DNA of 11,780 bases, taken from the NCBI GenBank assembly GCA_025933895.1, contig JAICZB010000043.1, positions 1-11,780 of the forward strand, in the 5' to 3' direction. The translations under genes and the position numbers were made by a program. The notes beneath the pieces were generated by a model. It made no database searches and was not told the DNA's origin. It saw only the letters and a program-made list of their open reading frames with translations. Shown here in pieces: positions 6,758-11,780 of this stretch (its first letter is position 1; every line of letters starts with the position of its first letter). This DNA is from Thermoleophilia bacterium. GTDB lineage: Bacteria; Actinomycetota; Thermoleophilia; Gaiellales; Gaiellaceae.

Positions 6758-7444
6758 GAGCCGACGGACGCGATCGGCTGCGTCCTCGACGATCGGCTCG
6801 CCGTGGCCGACGCCCACCGTGAGCGGCTCGAACGACGCCAGGCGCCCGAGCGAGGCCTTGTGCTGCACGTGGTTCAGGTTGAAGACCTTCCAGCCGGCGC
6901 AGAGATCGGGCCAGGTCGCGATGCCGTCGCCGGCGATGAGGAACCGGCGCTCGGGCCACCAGAAGGTCAGGTGGCCGGGCGAGTGTCCCGGCGAGTGCAT
7001 GACCTGCAGCGGGCCGAGCGAATCGCCTTCGTCGAGCAGCTCGTCGACCGGGCAGGGCGTATGCCGCGGGCGGTCGAGCCAGAGGCCGAGCTGGAACGGG
7101 ATCAGCTTGATCGACTGGTGCGGGACGATCGACACCGCCTGCGCGCGGCGGTCGCCGGCGACGATGTCCGCTTCCCAGCGATGCGCGTACACGGTCGCGC
7201 CCGTGATGCGCTTGAGCGCCGCGAGACCGCCGAGGTGCGAGCGATGCGCGTGGGTGATCGCGATCCGCTTGATCTCGGTAGGAGAACGCCCGAGCTGCCG
7301 CACGGCGTCGAGGACGAGACGTGCGTCGCCCTCGAAGAGCGTGTCGACGAGCAGGAGCTCGCCGCCGGACTCGAGCAGGAAGGCGTGGACGTGACCGCCC
7401 TTCCCGTGGCCGAGGCTGTACACACCCGGTGCGAGCTCCTTCAT
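6743..7444 (-). CDS. Metallo-beta-lactamase-fold hydrolase with variant metal motif
   Basis: The protein has 233 residues and covers a full single-domain MBL fold. It starts with the typical 'ApGVYSLG' strand and a 'GELLLVDTLFEGD' turn (Asp34). The metal motifs follow in order: ITHAHRSH (H65, H67, H70), SPGHSPGHL (H154), AGDG (D173) and GHGEPI (H214). The normal HxHxDH is HAHRSH: the Asp that usually binds the second metal is Ser69, encoded by TCG, three base changes from GAC. The family hydrolyses thioesters, lactones, amides and phosphate esters, or oxidises sulfur compounds; none can be chosen here. The ATG overlaps the stop of the upstream alpha-dioxygenase-like gene in an ATGA tetranucleotide, so translation is coupled and the two proteins probably act in one pathway, the hydrolase perhaps on an oxidised fatty-acid product. 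Longer open frames through this stretch are not supported, because the MBL homology begins at this ATG. Confidence 0.92.
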   Translation of the reverse strand: MKELAPGVYSLGHGKGGHVHAFLLESGGELLLVDTLFEGDARLVLDAVRQLGRSPTEIKRIAITHAHRSHLGGLAALKRITGATVYAHRWEADIVAGDRRAQAVSIVPHQSIKLIPFQLGLWLDRPRHTPCPVDELLDEGDSLGPLQVMHSPGHSPGHLTFWWPERRFLIAGDGIATWPDLCAGWKVFNLNHVQHKASLGRLASFEPLTVGVGHGEPIVEDAADRVRRLAESY

Positions 7445-9258
7445 GCGGTTGCCGTCGCCGCCGGACTGGGAGCCGCGGCGGGGACCGAGACGCGCTTCCA
7501 GGGCGCAAAGGGATTCGAGACTCCCTCGAGCGAGGGCGCGAGCTCGGGGAAGTGGCGCAGGAGCACGGTGCGCATGCTGTTCGCCTCGACCCAGTCGATC
7601 CCGGCCTTCGTGTAGATCTCGGGCCGGTAGTCGTCGGTGAAGAACCGGTCCGCCTCGAGCCGCCGCGACGCCATCAGGATGAAGACGCGGAAGGCCGTGT
7701 CGCTGAAGCCGAAGCCCTCCGGCTTCGGCTCCGCGAAGAGCCCGATCATCAGATCGACGCGCTCGACGTCGCCGTAGACGCGCTCGAGCTCCGCGGCCAG
7801 GGCCGCGTCCCCGCCGGTCATCTCCTCGAAGGTCGCCGGCGCGTCCATGTGGAACAGCCGCCGGAATTCGTTGTACCGCGGCACGCCGCGCTCGCGCGTG
7901 CGCACGATGTCGATCGACGCGAGGTCGAGCAGCTCGCCGTCGGGGCGGTTGAAGTGCTGCAGGCTGCGCGGGTAGTTGTGCAGCGTGATCGCTCCGGGGT
8001 GGGCGATGCCGAACGAGTACAGCGCGTCGGCGAGCGGTACCTGCTCGAGGCACTCGCGGACGTGCAGCGCATTCACCTCGTCGAACGTGCGCTGCTGGAT
8101 CAGCCGGTCGTCGGCGAGCGCACGGAACTCGTACTCGTCGGGGATGAGCGGGTGCATCCGGTAGACCCCGACGAACTCCTCGGTAAGCGAGTACGGGACG
8201 CCGCAGAGCTCCTTCTTCGAGCCGGGGATGCCGTGGAACAGTTCGAGGCGCGTGCGGCGGCCGAAGATCTTGTCGAATCGCTCGCCGAGGATCCCGAACC
8301 AGTTCGCCCGCAGGGCACGGACGGTCGTCGGGTGGGCGATGATCGCGGGCGTCCAGTCGACCGTGTGGATCTTGGCCATGAGCGCCGCGTTGACGAGGCG
8401 CGCCTTCTCGTAGAGCGCCTGGTCGTCGAGCTCCGGGTACTCGGCGTGCAGCCGCTCGCAGATTGCGTTGTGCTCGAGCATGAAGAGCGCATGCAGCAGC
8501 GCGAGCCCGACCCAGAAGTTGCCGGCGACGCCGCGCAGGTCGACGTGGGACTCGACGTCCTCCGGCAGCAGCCCTTCGGGCGAGATGCGCAGCCGCCCCT
8601 CCTCGCCGCTGCGGATCGCGCGCGCGAAGGTCGGATCGCTGCCGTAGATCTGCGAGCCGTCCCACCAGTGGGTGTCGGCGGTGACGAAGGTCGGCGGGCC
8701 GGAGGGGTCCGCGCTCGGGTCCTGCCGCGTCCGCTGGATCTCCATCGGGTGCTGCGGCCACGGATCGTCCGCCGAGAGGTCGACGCGCCACGGGTTCTCC
8801 GTCTCGTTCTGGCCGTGGCTGAACCAGTCGTGCACCTCGAACTGGATCCAGGCACCGGCGAGCAGGTTGAGCGTCGTCGCAGGGATGAACTCGTTGCGCA
8901 TCAGCAGCTCGAGGCTCACCAGGCGCGGGTTCGGCTCGAGCAGGCGGTCGTCCGGATCCGGGAAGGCGTGGCCGAGCGGGACGTTGCGGCCGAAGCGGCT
9001 GCCGAGCCCGCCCATCAGCGGCTGCTCGAGGTCGTTGTACGTCCCGTCGACCGTGCGGGCGGTCAGGTGGTCGACGTGCCACTCGTCGCCGGCCGGAGGC
9101 ACATCCTGGACCCCGCGGCCCGAGTCGTAGAGGTTCTTCGCACGTAGCCGAAAACGAAGTCCGAGCAGGACGAGCATGCCCAGAGGCCAGGGCAGCTTGT
9201 CCCACCCGACCCGGCGATCGATCTTCTCGGTCAACGAGCTGTAGAGCTGCCTGAACAT
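7441..9258 (-). CDS. Alpha-dioxygenase-like haem peroxidase (animal haem peroxidase / cyclooxygenase superfamily)
   Basis: Family members abstract the pro-R alpha hydrogen of fatty acids and insert O2 to give 2-hydroperoxy fatty acids. The 605-residue length is close to that of plant alpha-DOX (about 640). Landmarks in order are: distal haem His143 in FEVHDWFSH; HWWDGSQIYG (197-206); the helix LLHALFMLEHNAICERLHAEYP (254-275); KIHTVDWTPAII; RANWFGILGERF; and GVPYSLTEEF followed by Y366-R-M-H369-P-L. In this last motif H369 is the proximal haem ligand and Y366 the catalytic tyrosyl, equivalent to Tyr385/His388 of cyclooxygenase. The C-terminal part (LHNYPRSL, RERGVPRYNEFRR) also matches this subgroup in my memory. 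There is no signal peptide. A hydrophobic patch near residues 24-35 (PWPLGMLVLLGL) may touch membrane lipid. I chose the ATG at 9258 because GAGGAGG lies 4 nt before it; the open frame continues to 9327 without support. The MBL hydrolase gene overlaps by 4 nt. Confidence 0.92.
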   Translation of the reverse strand: MFRQLYSSLTEKIDRRVGWDKLPWPLGMLVLLGLRFRLRAKNLYDSGRGVQDVPPAGDEWHVDHLTARTVDGTYNDLEQPLMGGLGSRFGRNVPLGHAFPDPDDRLLEPNPRLVSLELLMRNEFIPATTLNLLAGAWIQFEVHDWFSHGQNETENPWRVDLSADDPWPQHPMEIQRTRQDPSADPSGPPTFVTADTHWWDGSQIYGSDPTFARAIRSGEEGRLRISPEGLLPEDVESHVDLRGVAGNFWVGLALLHALFMLEHNAICERLHAEYPELDDQALYEKARLVNAALMAKIHTVDWTPAIIAHPTTVRALRANWFGILGERFDKIFGRRTRLELFHGIPGSKKELCGVPYSLTEEFVGVYRMHPLIPDEYEFRALADDRLIQQRTFDEVNALHVRECLEQVPLADALYSFGIAHPGAITLHNYPRSLQHFNRPDGELLDLASIDIVRTRERGVPRYNEFRRLFHMDAPATFEEMTGGDAALAAELERVYGDVERVDLMIGLFAEPKPEGFGFSDTAFRVFILMASRRLEADRFFTDDYRPEIYTKAGIDWVEANSMRTVLLRHFPELAPSLEGVSNPFAPWKRVSVPAAAPSPAATATA

Positions 9259-9530
9259 CCCGCCTCCTCGCGTGCGACTTTCGATCGACCCGCTCTGCCG
9301 CACGGGACGGGGCGTCCTTGCGCGCAATCGTGACGCCGGACGCGGGCGCCGTCAAGCCCGCGGACGCGCGATCAGATAGGAGGGCCTCTAGTAGCTACAC
9401 CTGCGCCCGGCCACTTCGCAATCTAGGTGCTGCTCCCCGGACCGCTAACGTCGAGCAGGACGTGGCCGCCGCTCGGCGGTTCCCCGAAGGAGGGATCCGG
9501 GCTCGGCGCCCGCGACACGATCAGACGGAG
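9259..9530. other. Non-coding divergent region upstream of the dioxygenase gene
   Basis: This 272-bp stretch holds the dioxygenase ribosome binding site and a candidate promoter at its left side. Open frames cross it on both strands, but they have arginine-rich, low-complexity products without recognisable domains. No RNA gene or strong hairpin is evident. A purine-rich AAGGAGGG at 9487-9494 is not followed by a start codon at a usual distance. Confidence 0.5.
9327..9355 (-). promoter_or_regulatory. Candidate promoter of the dioxygenase-hydrolase operon
   Basis: On the minus strand, TTGACG (9355-9350, five of six matches to TTGACA) is followed after exactly 17 bp by CACGAT (9332-9327), a weaker -10 match. 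The predicted transcript start lies near 9320, leaving a leader of about 60 nt that contains the GAGGAGG site. The evidence is sequence resemblance only. Confidence 0.4.
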
Positions 9531-9788
9531 ATGACCTCCCAGCCCAACCGAAGCCGCCCGGCGGAAGCCGTCCTTAGCGGGACGATGTCGCCGCCGCGGC
9601 CGAAGCGCCGGGTGCCGGGGCTGATGTCGGTCACCGCGCGATCCCGTCGCGGCTTCATGCAGCCCGATCCGAGCGTCGCGACCTTCGAGTGGTCGAGGGA
9701 CGGGGTCGCGTCCCTCTGGCTGCTCGCCCTGATTCTCGGCTTCGTCCTCTCGATCGCGCTCCTCGGGCACGGCCTCGGGCAGCGCTAG
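9531..9788 (+). CDS. Small single-helix membrane protein, start uncertain
   Basis: From the ATG at 9531 the product has 85 residues. The first 55 are polar and Arg/Pro-rich. Residues 61-79 (SLWLLALILGFVLSIALLG) form one clear transmembrane helix, followed by a short GHGLGQR tail. I do not recognise the family. The hydrophobic segment with codon choices like its neighbours argues for a real gene, but no start has a convincing ribosome binding site. ATG codons at 9585, 9624 and 9657 are alternatives and would give shorter products retaining the helix. The frame is open upstream to 9318, but that part looks non-coding. It faces the PLDc_N-like gene convergently, about 30 bp away. Confidence 0.5.
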   Translation: MTSQPNRSRPAEAVLSGTMSPPRPKRRVPGLMSVTARSRRGFMQPDPSVATFEWSRDGVASLWLLALILGFVLSIALLGHGLGQR

Positions 9789-9817
9789 CGCTCGCGACGG
9801 CAGGGCCGCCTACCGGC

Positions 9818-9997
9818 TCACCAGAGGTCGCCGCCGGTCAGGACGTAGACGAACGGCACGATCGGCACGATCACGAAGACGCCCCAGGCGAGCTTCTGTC
9901 CCCCGCTCAGGTCACTCCGGCCGGCCAGGTTGATCCACGCGAGCACCACGGCGAGCGCGTGCACGAAGCAGACGAGGATTTCCAGCAACTTCTTCAT
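9818..9997 (-). CDS. Small two-helix membrane protein, PLDc_N-like
   Basis: The product has 59 residues starting at the ATG at 9997. Two transmembrane segments (about 6-25 and 36-54) flank a polar hinge, AGRSDLSGGQKLAW. The spacing and the 'SDLSGGQKLAWGVFVIVPIVPFVYVL' type of layout resemble the PLDc_N domain found at the N-terminus of cardiolipin synthases and as free-standing actinobacterial mini-proteins. No phospholipase catalytic domain follows, so an enzymatic role is unlikely. GGGGGAA lies about 9 nt before the ATG and supports this start over the open extension to 10054. A promoter-like pair sits just upstream. Confidence 0.78.
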   Translation of the reverse strand: MKKLLEILVCFVHALAVVLAWINLAGRSDLSGGQKLAWGVFVIVPIVPFVYVLTGGDLW

Positions 9998-10025
9998 GCC
10001 TGCGGTTCCCCCGCTTTCGTCCGCC

Positions 10026-10054
10026 GTAATCCGCGACCTGACGAGTCCGGGCAA
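10026..10054 (-). promoter_or_regulatory. Candidate promoter of the PLDc_N-like gene
   Basis: On the minus strand, TTGCCC (10054-10049) and GATTAC (10031-10026) are separated by 17 bp. This predicts a start near 10019 and a leader of about 22 nt holding the GGGGGAA ribosome binding site. Both hexamers are imperfect matches, so this remains tentative. Confidence 0.35.
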
Positions 10055-10157
10055 CGTTAGGCGTTACCGGTCGCGGGGAATGGCCGTTGCACCCGACAGA
10101 GCGACCATGACTTATCGGGTTCACGGCACAGCGTCCGACAGAGGAGGAAGCCGGGCG

Positions 10158-10442
10158 ATGGACGCCCGCAAGGCGAACGACCGCATCGCCGAGAAAGCGG
10201 AGCAGCTCCGGTTCGTCTCCCGCGTGCCCATGCTCTGCGAGTGCAGCGAGCCCGGTTGCCGGACGGTCGTGATGGTCGCCCTCAACGAGTACCGCGAGAT
10301 CCGCCGGACGGAAGACAGCGTTCTCACCGCGCCCGGCCACGATGCCGAGGGAGCCGTCCTCGAGTCGCAGACCCCAACCTACGACGTCCGCCGTGTCAGC
10401 CGCAGCCGCGGCGGCGCCAACGGCGGTCGCAGGTCCGCCTGA
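10158..10442 (+). CDS. Small CxC-type cysteine-motif protein, function unknown
   Basis: The 94-residue product contains a compact motif C27-E-C29-x4-C34 (MLCECSEPGCRTVV), then VALNEYREIRRTEDSVLTAPGH. I recognise this 'CEC...C..., EY..v R, ...APGH' layout from small actinobacterial hypothetical proteins. The three Cys plus His61 could bind a metal ion, which is inference. The last 15 residues are basic (RRVSRSRGGANGGRRSA) and may touch nucleic acid. The start is chosen because GAGGAGG lies 10 nt before the ATG at 10158; the open frame upstream has no such signal. The coiled-coil gene follows 11 nt after the stop, so the two probably form an operon. Confidence 0.8.
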   Translation: MDARKANDRIAEKAEQLRFVSRVPMLCECSEPGCRTVVMVALNEYREIRRTEDSVLTAPGHDAEGAVLESQTPTYDVRRVSRSRGGANGGRRSA

Positions 10443-10453
10443 GGGCTTCGGTC

Positions 10454-10651
10454 ATGGGTCGGGAGGCGTTCGTCGAAGAGCTCCGCGAGAAGACGCGGGA
10501 GCTGGAGTCCCTGCTCGATGCCTACAGCGAGCGACTGCGGCGGATGCGGCAACGCAACCGCGAGCTCGAGGAGGAGATCTCCTCGTTCGAGGCCGACCTC
10601 GACCGGCTGCGCAAGTGGCTCGCCGACCAGCTCGACGAGCCGGACGACTAG
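10454..10651 (+). CDS. Short coiled-coil protein
   Basis: The 65-residue product is almost entirely heptad-like and charged, from about residue 4 to 58 (EELREKTRELESLLDAYSERL..., RNRELEEEISSFEADLDRLRKWLADQL), with an acidic tail DEPDD. This predicts one long coiled-coil helix or helical hairpin and thus a dimerising or scaffold protein. No catalytic residues are evident and I do not recognise a named family. GAGGG lies 9 nt before the ATG. The longer open frame upstream overlaps the preceding gene in a different frame and is not supported. It is probably co-transcribed with the CxC protein gene. Confidence 0.72.
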   Translation: MGREAFVEELREKTRELESLLDAYSERLRRMRQRNRELEEEISSFEADLDRLRKWLADQLDEPDD

Positions 10652-10660
10652 CCGACAGGG

Positions 10661-10999
10661 CTACCGGAGCCATTCCTCGAGCTCCCTTCCCAGCTCGCGG
10701 CTGCCGCGCGGGGAGACGATCCGCCGCACCGCCCGCCGCCCCTCGACGACGACGAAGGTCGGCAGCTCGGTGACCTGAAACCGCCGTGCGAGCTGCGGAT
10801 TCGTGTCGACGTCCACGCGGACCAGCTCGAACGTGTCGTGGTTGTGCCGGCGCTGCAGGGCCTGCGCGAGGTGTCCTTCGGTGCGGCGGCAGCGGCCCGA
10901 CGTCGGCGAGTAGAAGAAGACGAGCCTCGGCTTGCCGGCGGCTTCCTCTTGGCCGGAAGGCTGCTCCAGGCCGGTCGACGGACGAGCGCTCTCGATCAT
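10661..10999 (-). CDS. Thioredoxin-like protein with SxxC active site
   Basis: The 112-residue product has a disordered polar N-terminus (about 1-24), then a thioredoxin fold: the strand RLVFFYSPTSGRC, helix RRTEGHLAQALQRR, strand FELVRVDVDTNPQLARRF and QVTELPTFVVVEG with the cis-Pro loop at P80. The redox motif WCxxC is replaced by T33-S34-G-R-C37: the attacking first Cys is Ser and only the second Cys remains. It therefore cannot act as a normal dithiol oxidoreductase. Monothiol chemistry, mixed-disulfide formation or a purely binding role are possible. I recall similar 'SGxCRR' proteins in Thermoleophilia, so the substitution is probably a lineage trait rather than damage. Its ATG overlaps the stop of the 61-residue gene in ATGA, indicating coupled translation. 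Confidence 0.85.
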   Translation of the reverse strand: MIESARPSTGLEQPSGQEEAAGKPRLVFFYSPTSGRCRRTEGHLAQALQRRHNHDTFELVRVDVDTNPQLARRFQVTELPTFVVVEGRRAVRRIVSPRGSRELGRELEEWLR

Positions 11000-11181
11000 G
11001 CTGCGACCTGCGATTGCGCCGGAGCGGCGGTGAGCGTTTCCTCGAGCTGCAGCAGCAGCCGGGTGAGGTACGGCGGCAGGTCGACCTCACCGAGAGTGTC
11101 CAGCCGCAGCACGTCGTCGAGCGCATCGATCGCGTCCGCGAGCTCGTCCCTGCACGGCGCGCCGAGAGAGAATTCCGTCAT
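10996..11181 (-). CDS. 61-residue protein coupled to the thioredoxin-like gene
   Basis: This small, acidic, mostly helical product contains one Cys (C10 in LGAPCRDELADAIDALDDVL) and a Leu-rich second helix (LPPYLTRLLLQLEETL). I do not recognise the family. Coding status is supported by a strong ribosome binding site (GAGGAGG, 8 nt before the ATG) and by the 4-nt ATGA overlap with the downstream thioredoxin-like gene. A partner or substrate relation with that protein, possibly through C10 and C37, is a speculation suggested only by the coupling. Confidence 0.72.
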   Translation of the reverse strand: MTEFSLGAPCRDELADAIDALDDVLRLDTLGEVDLPPYLTRLLLQLEETLTAAPAQSQVAA

Positions 11182-11313
11182 CCCCGTAGCCTCCTCGTCC
11201 TCTCCCTTGCAACCTCGACCGACCTGGGCGCGACGGAGAGGAGCACGCGCGGGGGAACGGCCTTCAGCATCTTCCGCGCTGCCGAAAGAAGAAACGCAGC
11301 ACGGCGTGAGGGG

Positions 11314-11475
11314 CTAGCGTCGGCAGCGACAGTCGTCGGTCAGTCGCCCACAGGAGGGGCACGTCCGACGGACGCGCTTCGGTTCGAGCGCGTTCTTCGC
11401 CACTCCCGCGAGCATCATCAGGTAGGCGACGCCCGCCACGACGAGGAATAGCTCGATGAGATGGAGAGAATTCAT
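11314..11475 (-). CDS. Membrane-anchored mini zinc-ribbon protein
   Basis: The 53-residue product has one transmembrane helix (about 5-25, LIELFLVVAGVAYLMMLAGVA) followed by a basic linker and a C-terminal cluster C39-P-S-C42-G-x5-C49-R-C51. The CxxC...CxC spacing fits a small zinc ribbon on the cytoplasmic side. The architecture is one I associate with actinobacterial hypothetical proteins of unknown role. The ATG at 11475 is the natural start at the beginning of the helix; an upstream GTG in frame lacks a ribosome binding site. The nearest purine-rich site (GGAAGGA) is rather far, about 13 nt. Confidence 0.72.
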   Translation of the reverse strand: MNSLHLIELFLVVAGVAYLMMLAGVAKNALEPKRVRRTCPSCGRLTDDCRCRR

Positions 11476-11543
11476 CGTAGTCCGTTTTTCCTTCCGGCCG
11501 CGAGCTAAACGCCCGGCGCCCACTCATCCGCTGTGACCGTGCT

Positions 11544-11780
11544 GTGCGCATCCTCTTCGCGCGCGCAACAGGCGTGCTCGGCCGCGCCACGCTGCCGCAC
11601 CTCCGTACGCACGACATCGTCGGTCTGACCCGCTCGCCGTAGAAGGCGCCGCTGTTGCACGAGCTGGGAGTAGAAGCCGTGGTTTGCGACGTCTTCGACC
11701 GCGCGAAACGGCTCGCCGTGGAGAGCATCGCCTTCCTGCTCGAGGAAGACGCCGCCGAAGCCGCCGAACAACTCGAGCAG
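11544..11780 (+). pseudogene. Decayed extended-SDR / NAD-dependent epimerase gene, running off the right edge
   Basis: From a GTG at 11544 the frame reads MRILFARATGVLGRATLPH, then LRTHDIVGLTRSP, a TAG stop at 11640-11642, and then continues in the same frame as KAPLLHELGVEAVVCDVFDRAKRLAVESIAFLLEEDAAEA to the window end (79 codons). This is the N-terminal Rossmann fold of an extended short-chain dehydrogenase: strand, glycine motif, helix, second strand, then GxEAVVCDV. Three lesions are visible or inferred. TAG replaces what is usually an acidic or similar codon before 'KA'. The first Gly of GxxGxxG is Arg7 (CGC, one change from GGC). In addition, 'DVFD' runs directly into 'RLAVESIAF', segments that intact homologues separate by roughly 50-60 residues, implying an in-frame deletion. 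The minus-strand frame over the same bases has no recognisable homology. An intact copy may exist elsewhere in the genome. Confidence 0.75.

Noticed and set aside
6033..7508. A 491-codon minus-strand frame over the regulator and hydrolase genes
   Set aside because: It runs antisense to the winged-helix gene and out of frame with the MBL gene, and its composition is Arg-rich.
7321..9147. A 608-codon plus-strand open frame opposite the dioxygenase gene
   Set aside because: The product is Arg/Val/Glu-rich with no domain, and the opposite strand has clear alpha-dioxygenase homology along the full length. High GC keeps antisense frames open.
7445..9355. An N-terminal extension making the MBL hydrolase an 870-residue protein
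   Set aside because: The extension lies out of frame over the dioxygenase gene and is Arg/Pro-rich. The MBL fold begins at the ATG at 7444.
9781..9792. A 12-bp palindrome AGCGCTAGCGCT at the end of the small membrane protein gene
   Set aside because: It has no loop for a stable hairpin and mostly lies in codons around the stop; it is likely chance in GC-rich sequence.
11505..11771. An 88-codon minus-strand frame at the right edge
   Set aside because: The plus strand here carries recognisable SDR sequence, while the minus product matches nothing I know.

Overview
The window is GC-rich DNA packed with short genes on both strands. It carries families I associate with Actinomycetota, and the style (many small hypothetical proteins, an SxxC thioredoxin, a CxC-type small protein, an alpha-dioxygenase-like peroxidase) points to a soil Thermoleophilia (Gaiellales/Solirubrobacterales) genome or metagenomic contig. 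That placement is inference from gene content, because no rRNA or ribosomal protein marker is present. I saw no tRNA, rRNA, CRISPR array, transposase or phage gene.

Region 1 (1-6019, all minus strand) is an envelope and secretion block. In transcription order, starting from 6019, it holds five genes: a secreted 10-cysteine protein of unknown function; a membrane-anchored diguanylate cyclase with intact GGEEF and RxxD sites; a secreted right-handed beta-helix protein with eleven GGGI-type repeats and a TTG start; an exported M15/VanY-like peptidase; and a secreted protein built from two tandem modules that runs off the left edge. GC-rich perfect hairpins sit after the 10-Cys gene and after the beta-helix gene, so these are probably several transcripts. 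Only the last two genes (9 nt apart, ribosome binding site overlapping the stop) look clearly co-transcribed.

Region 2 (6020-9330) holds a plus-strand winged-helix (ArsR-like, HTH_20) regulator, divergent from the 10-Cys gene. A perfect TTGCAAAA/TTTTGCAA palindrome overlaps its start codon. Convergent with it, on the minus strand, is a two-gene unit: an alpha-dioxygenase-like animal-haem-peroxidase-fold enzyme followed, with a 4-nt ATGA overlap, by a metallo-beta-lactamase-fold hydrolase. The hydrolase's HxHxDH metal motif has Ser in place of Asp. This coupled pair is the most interesting unit in the window. It suggests fatty-acid alpha-oxidation coupled to processing of the oxidised product.

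Region 3 (9331-11780) is a mosaic of small genes: a one-helix membrane protein (+), a PLDc_N-like two-helix membrane protein (-), a CxC small protein followed by a coiled-coil protein (+), a 61-residue protein translationally coupled to a thioredoxin-like protein lacking the first active-site Cys (-), and a membrane/zinc-ribbon mini-protein (-). At the right edge is a decaying extended-SDR (NAD-dependent epimerase) gene with an in-frame TAG, a damaged glycine motif and an apparent internal deletion.
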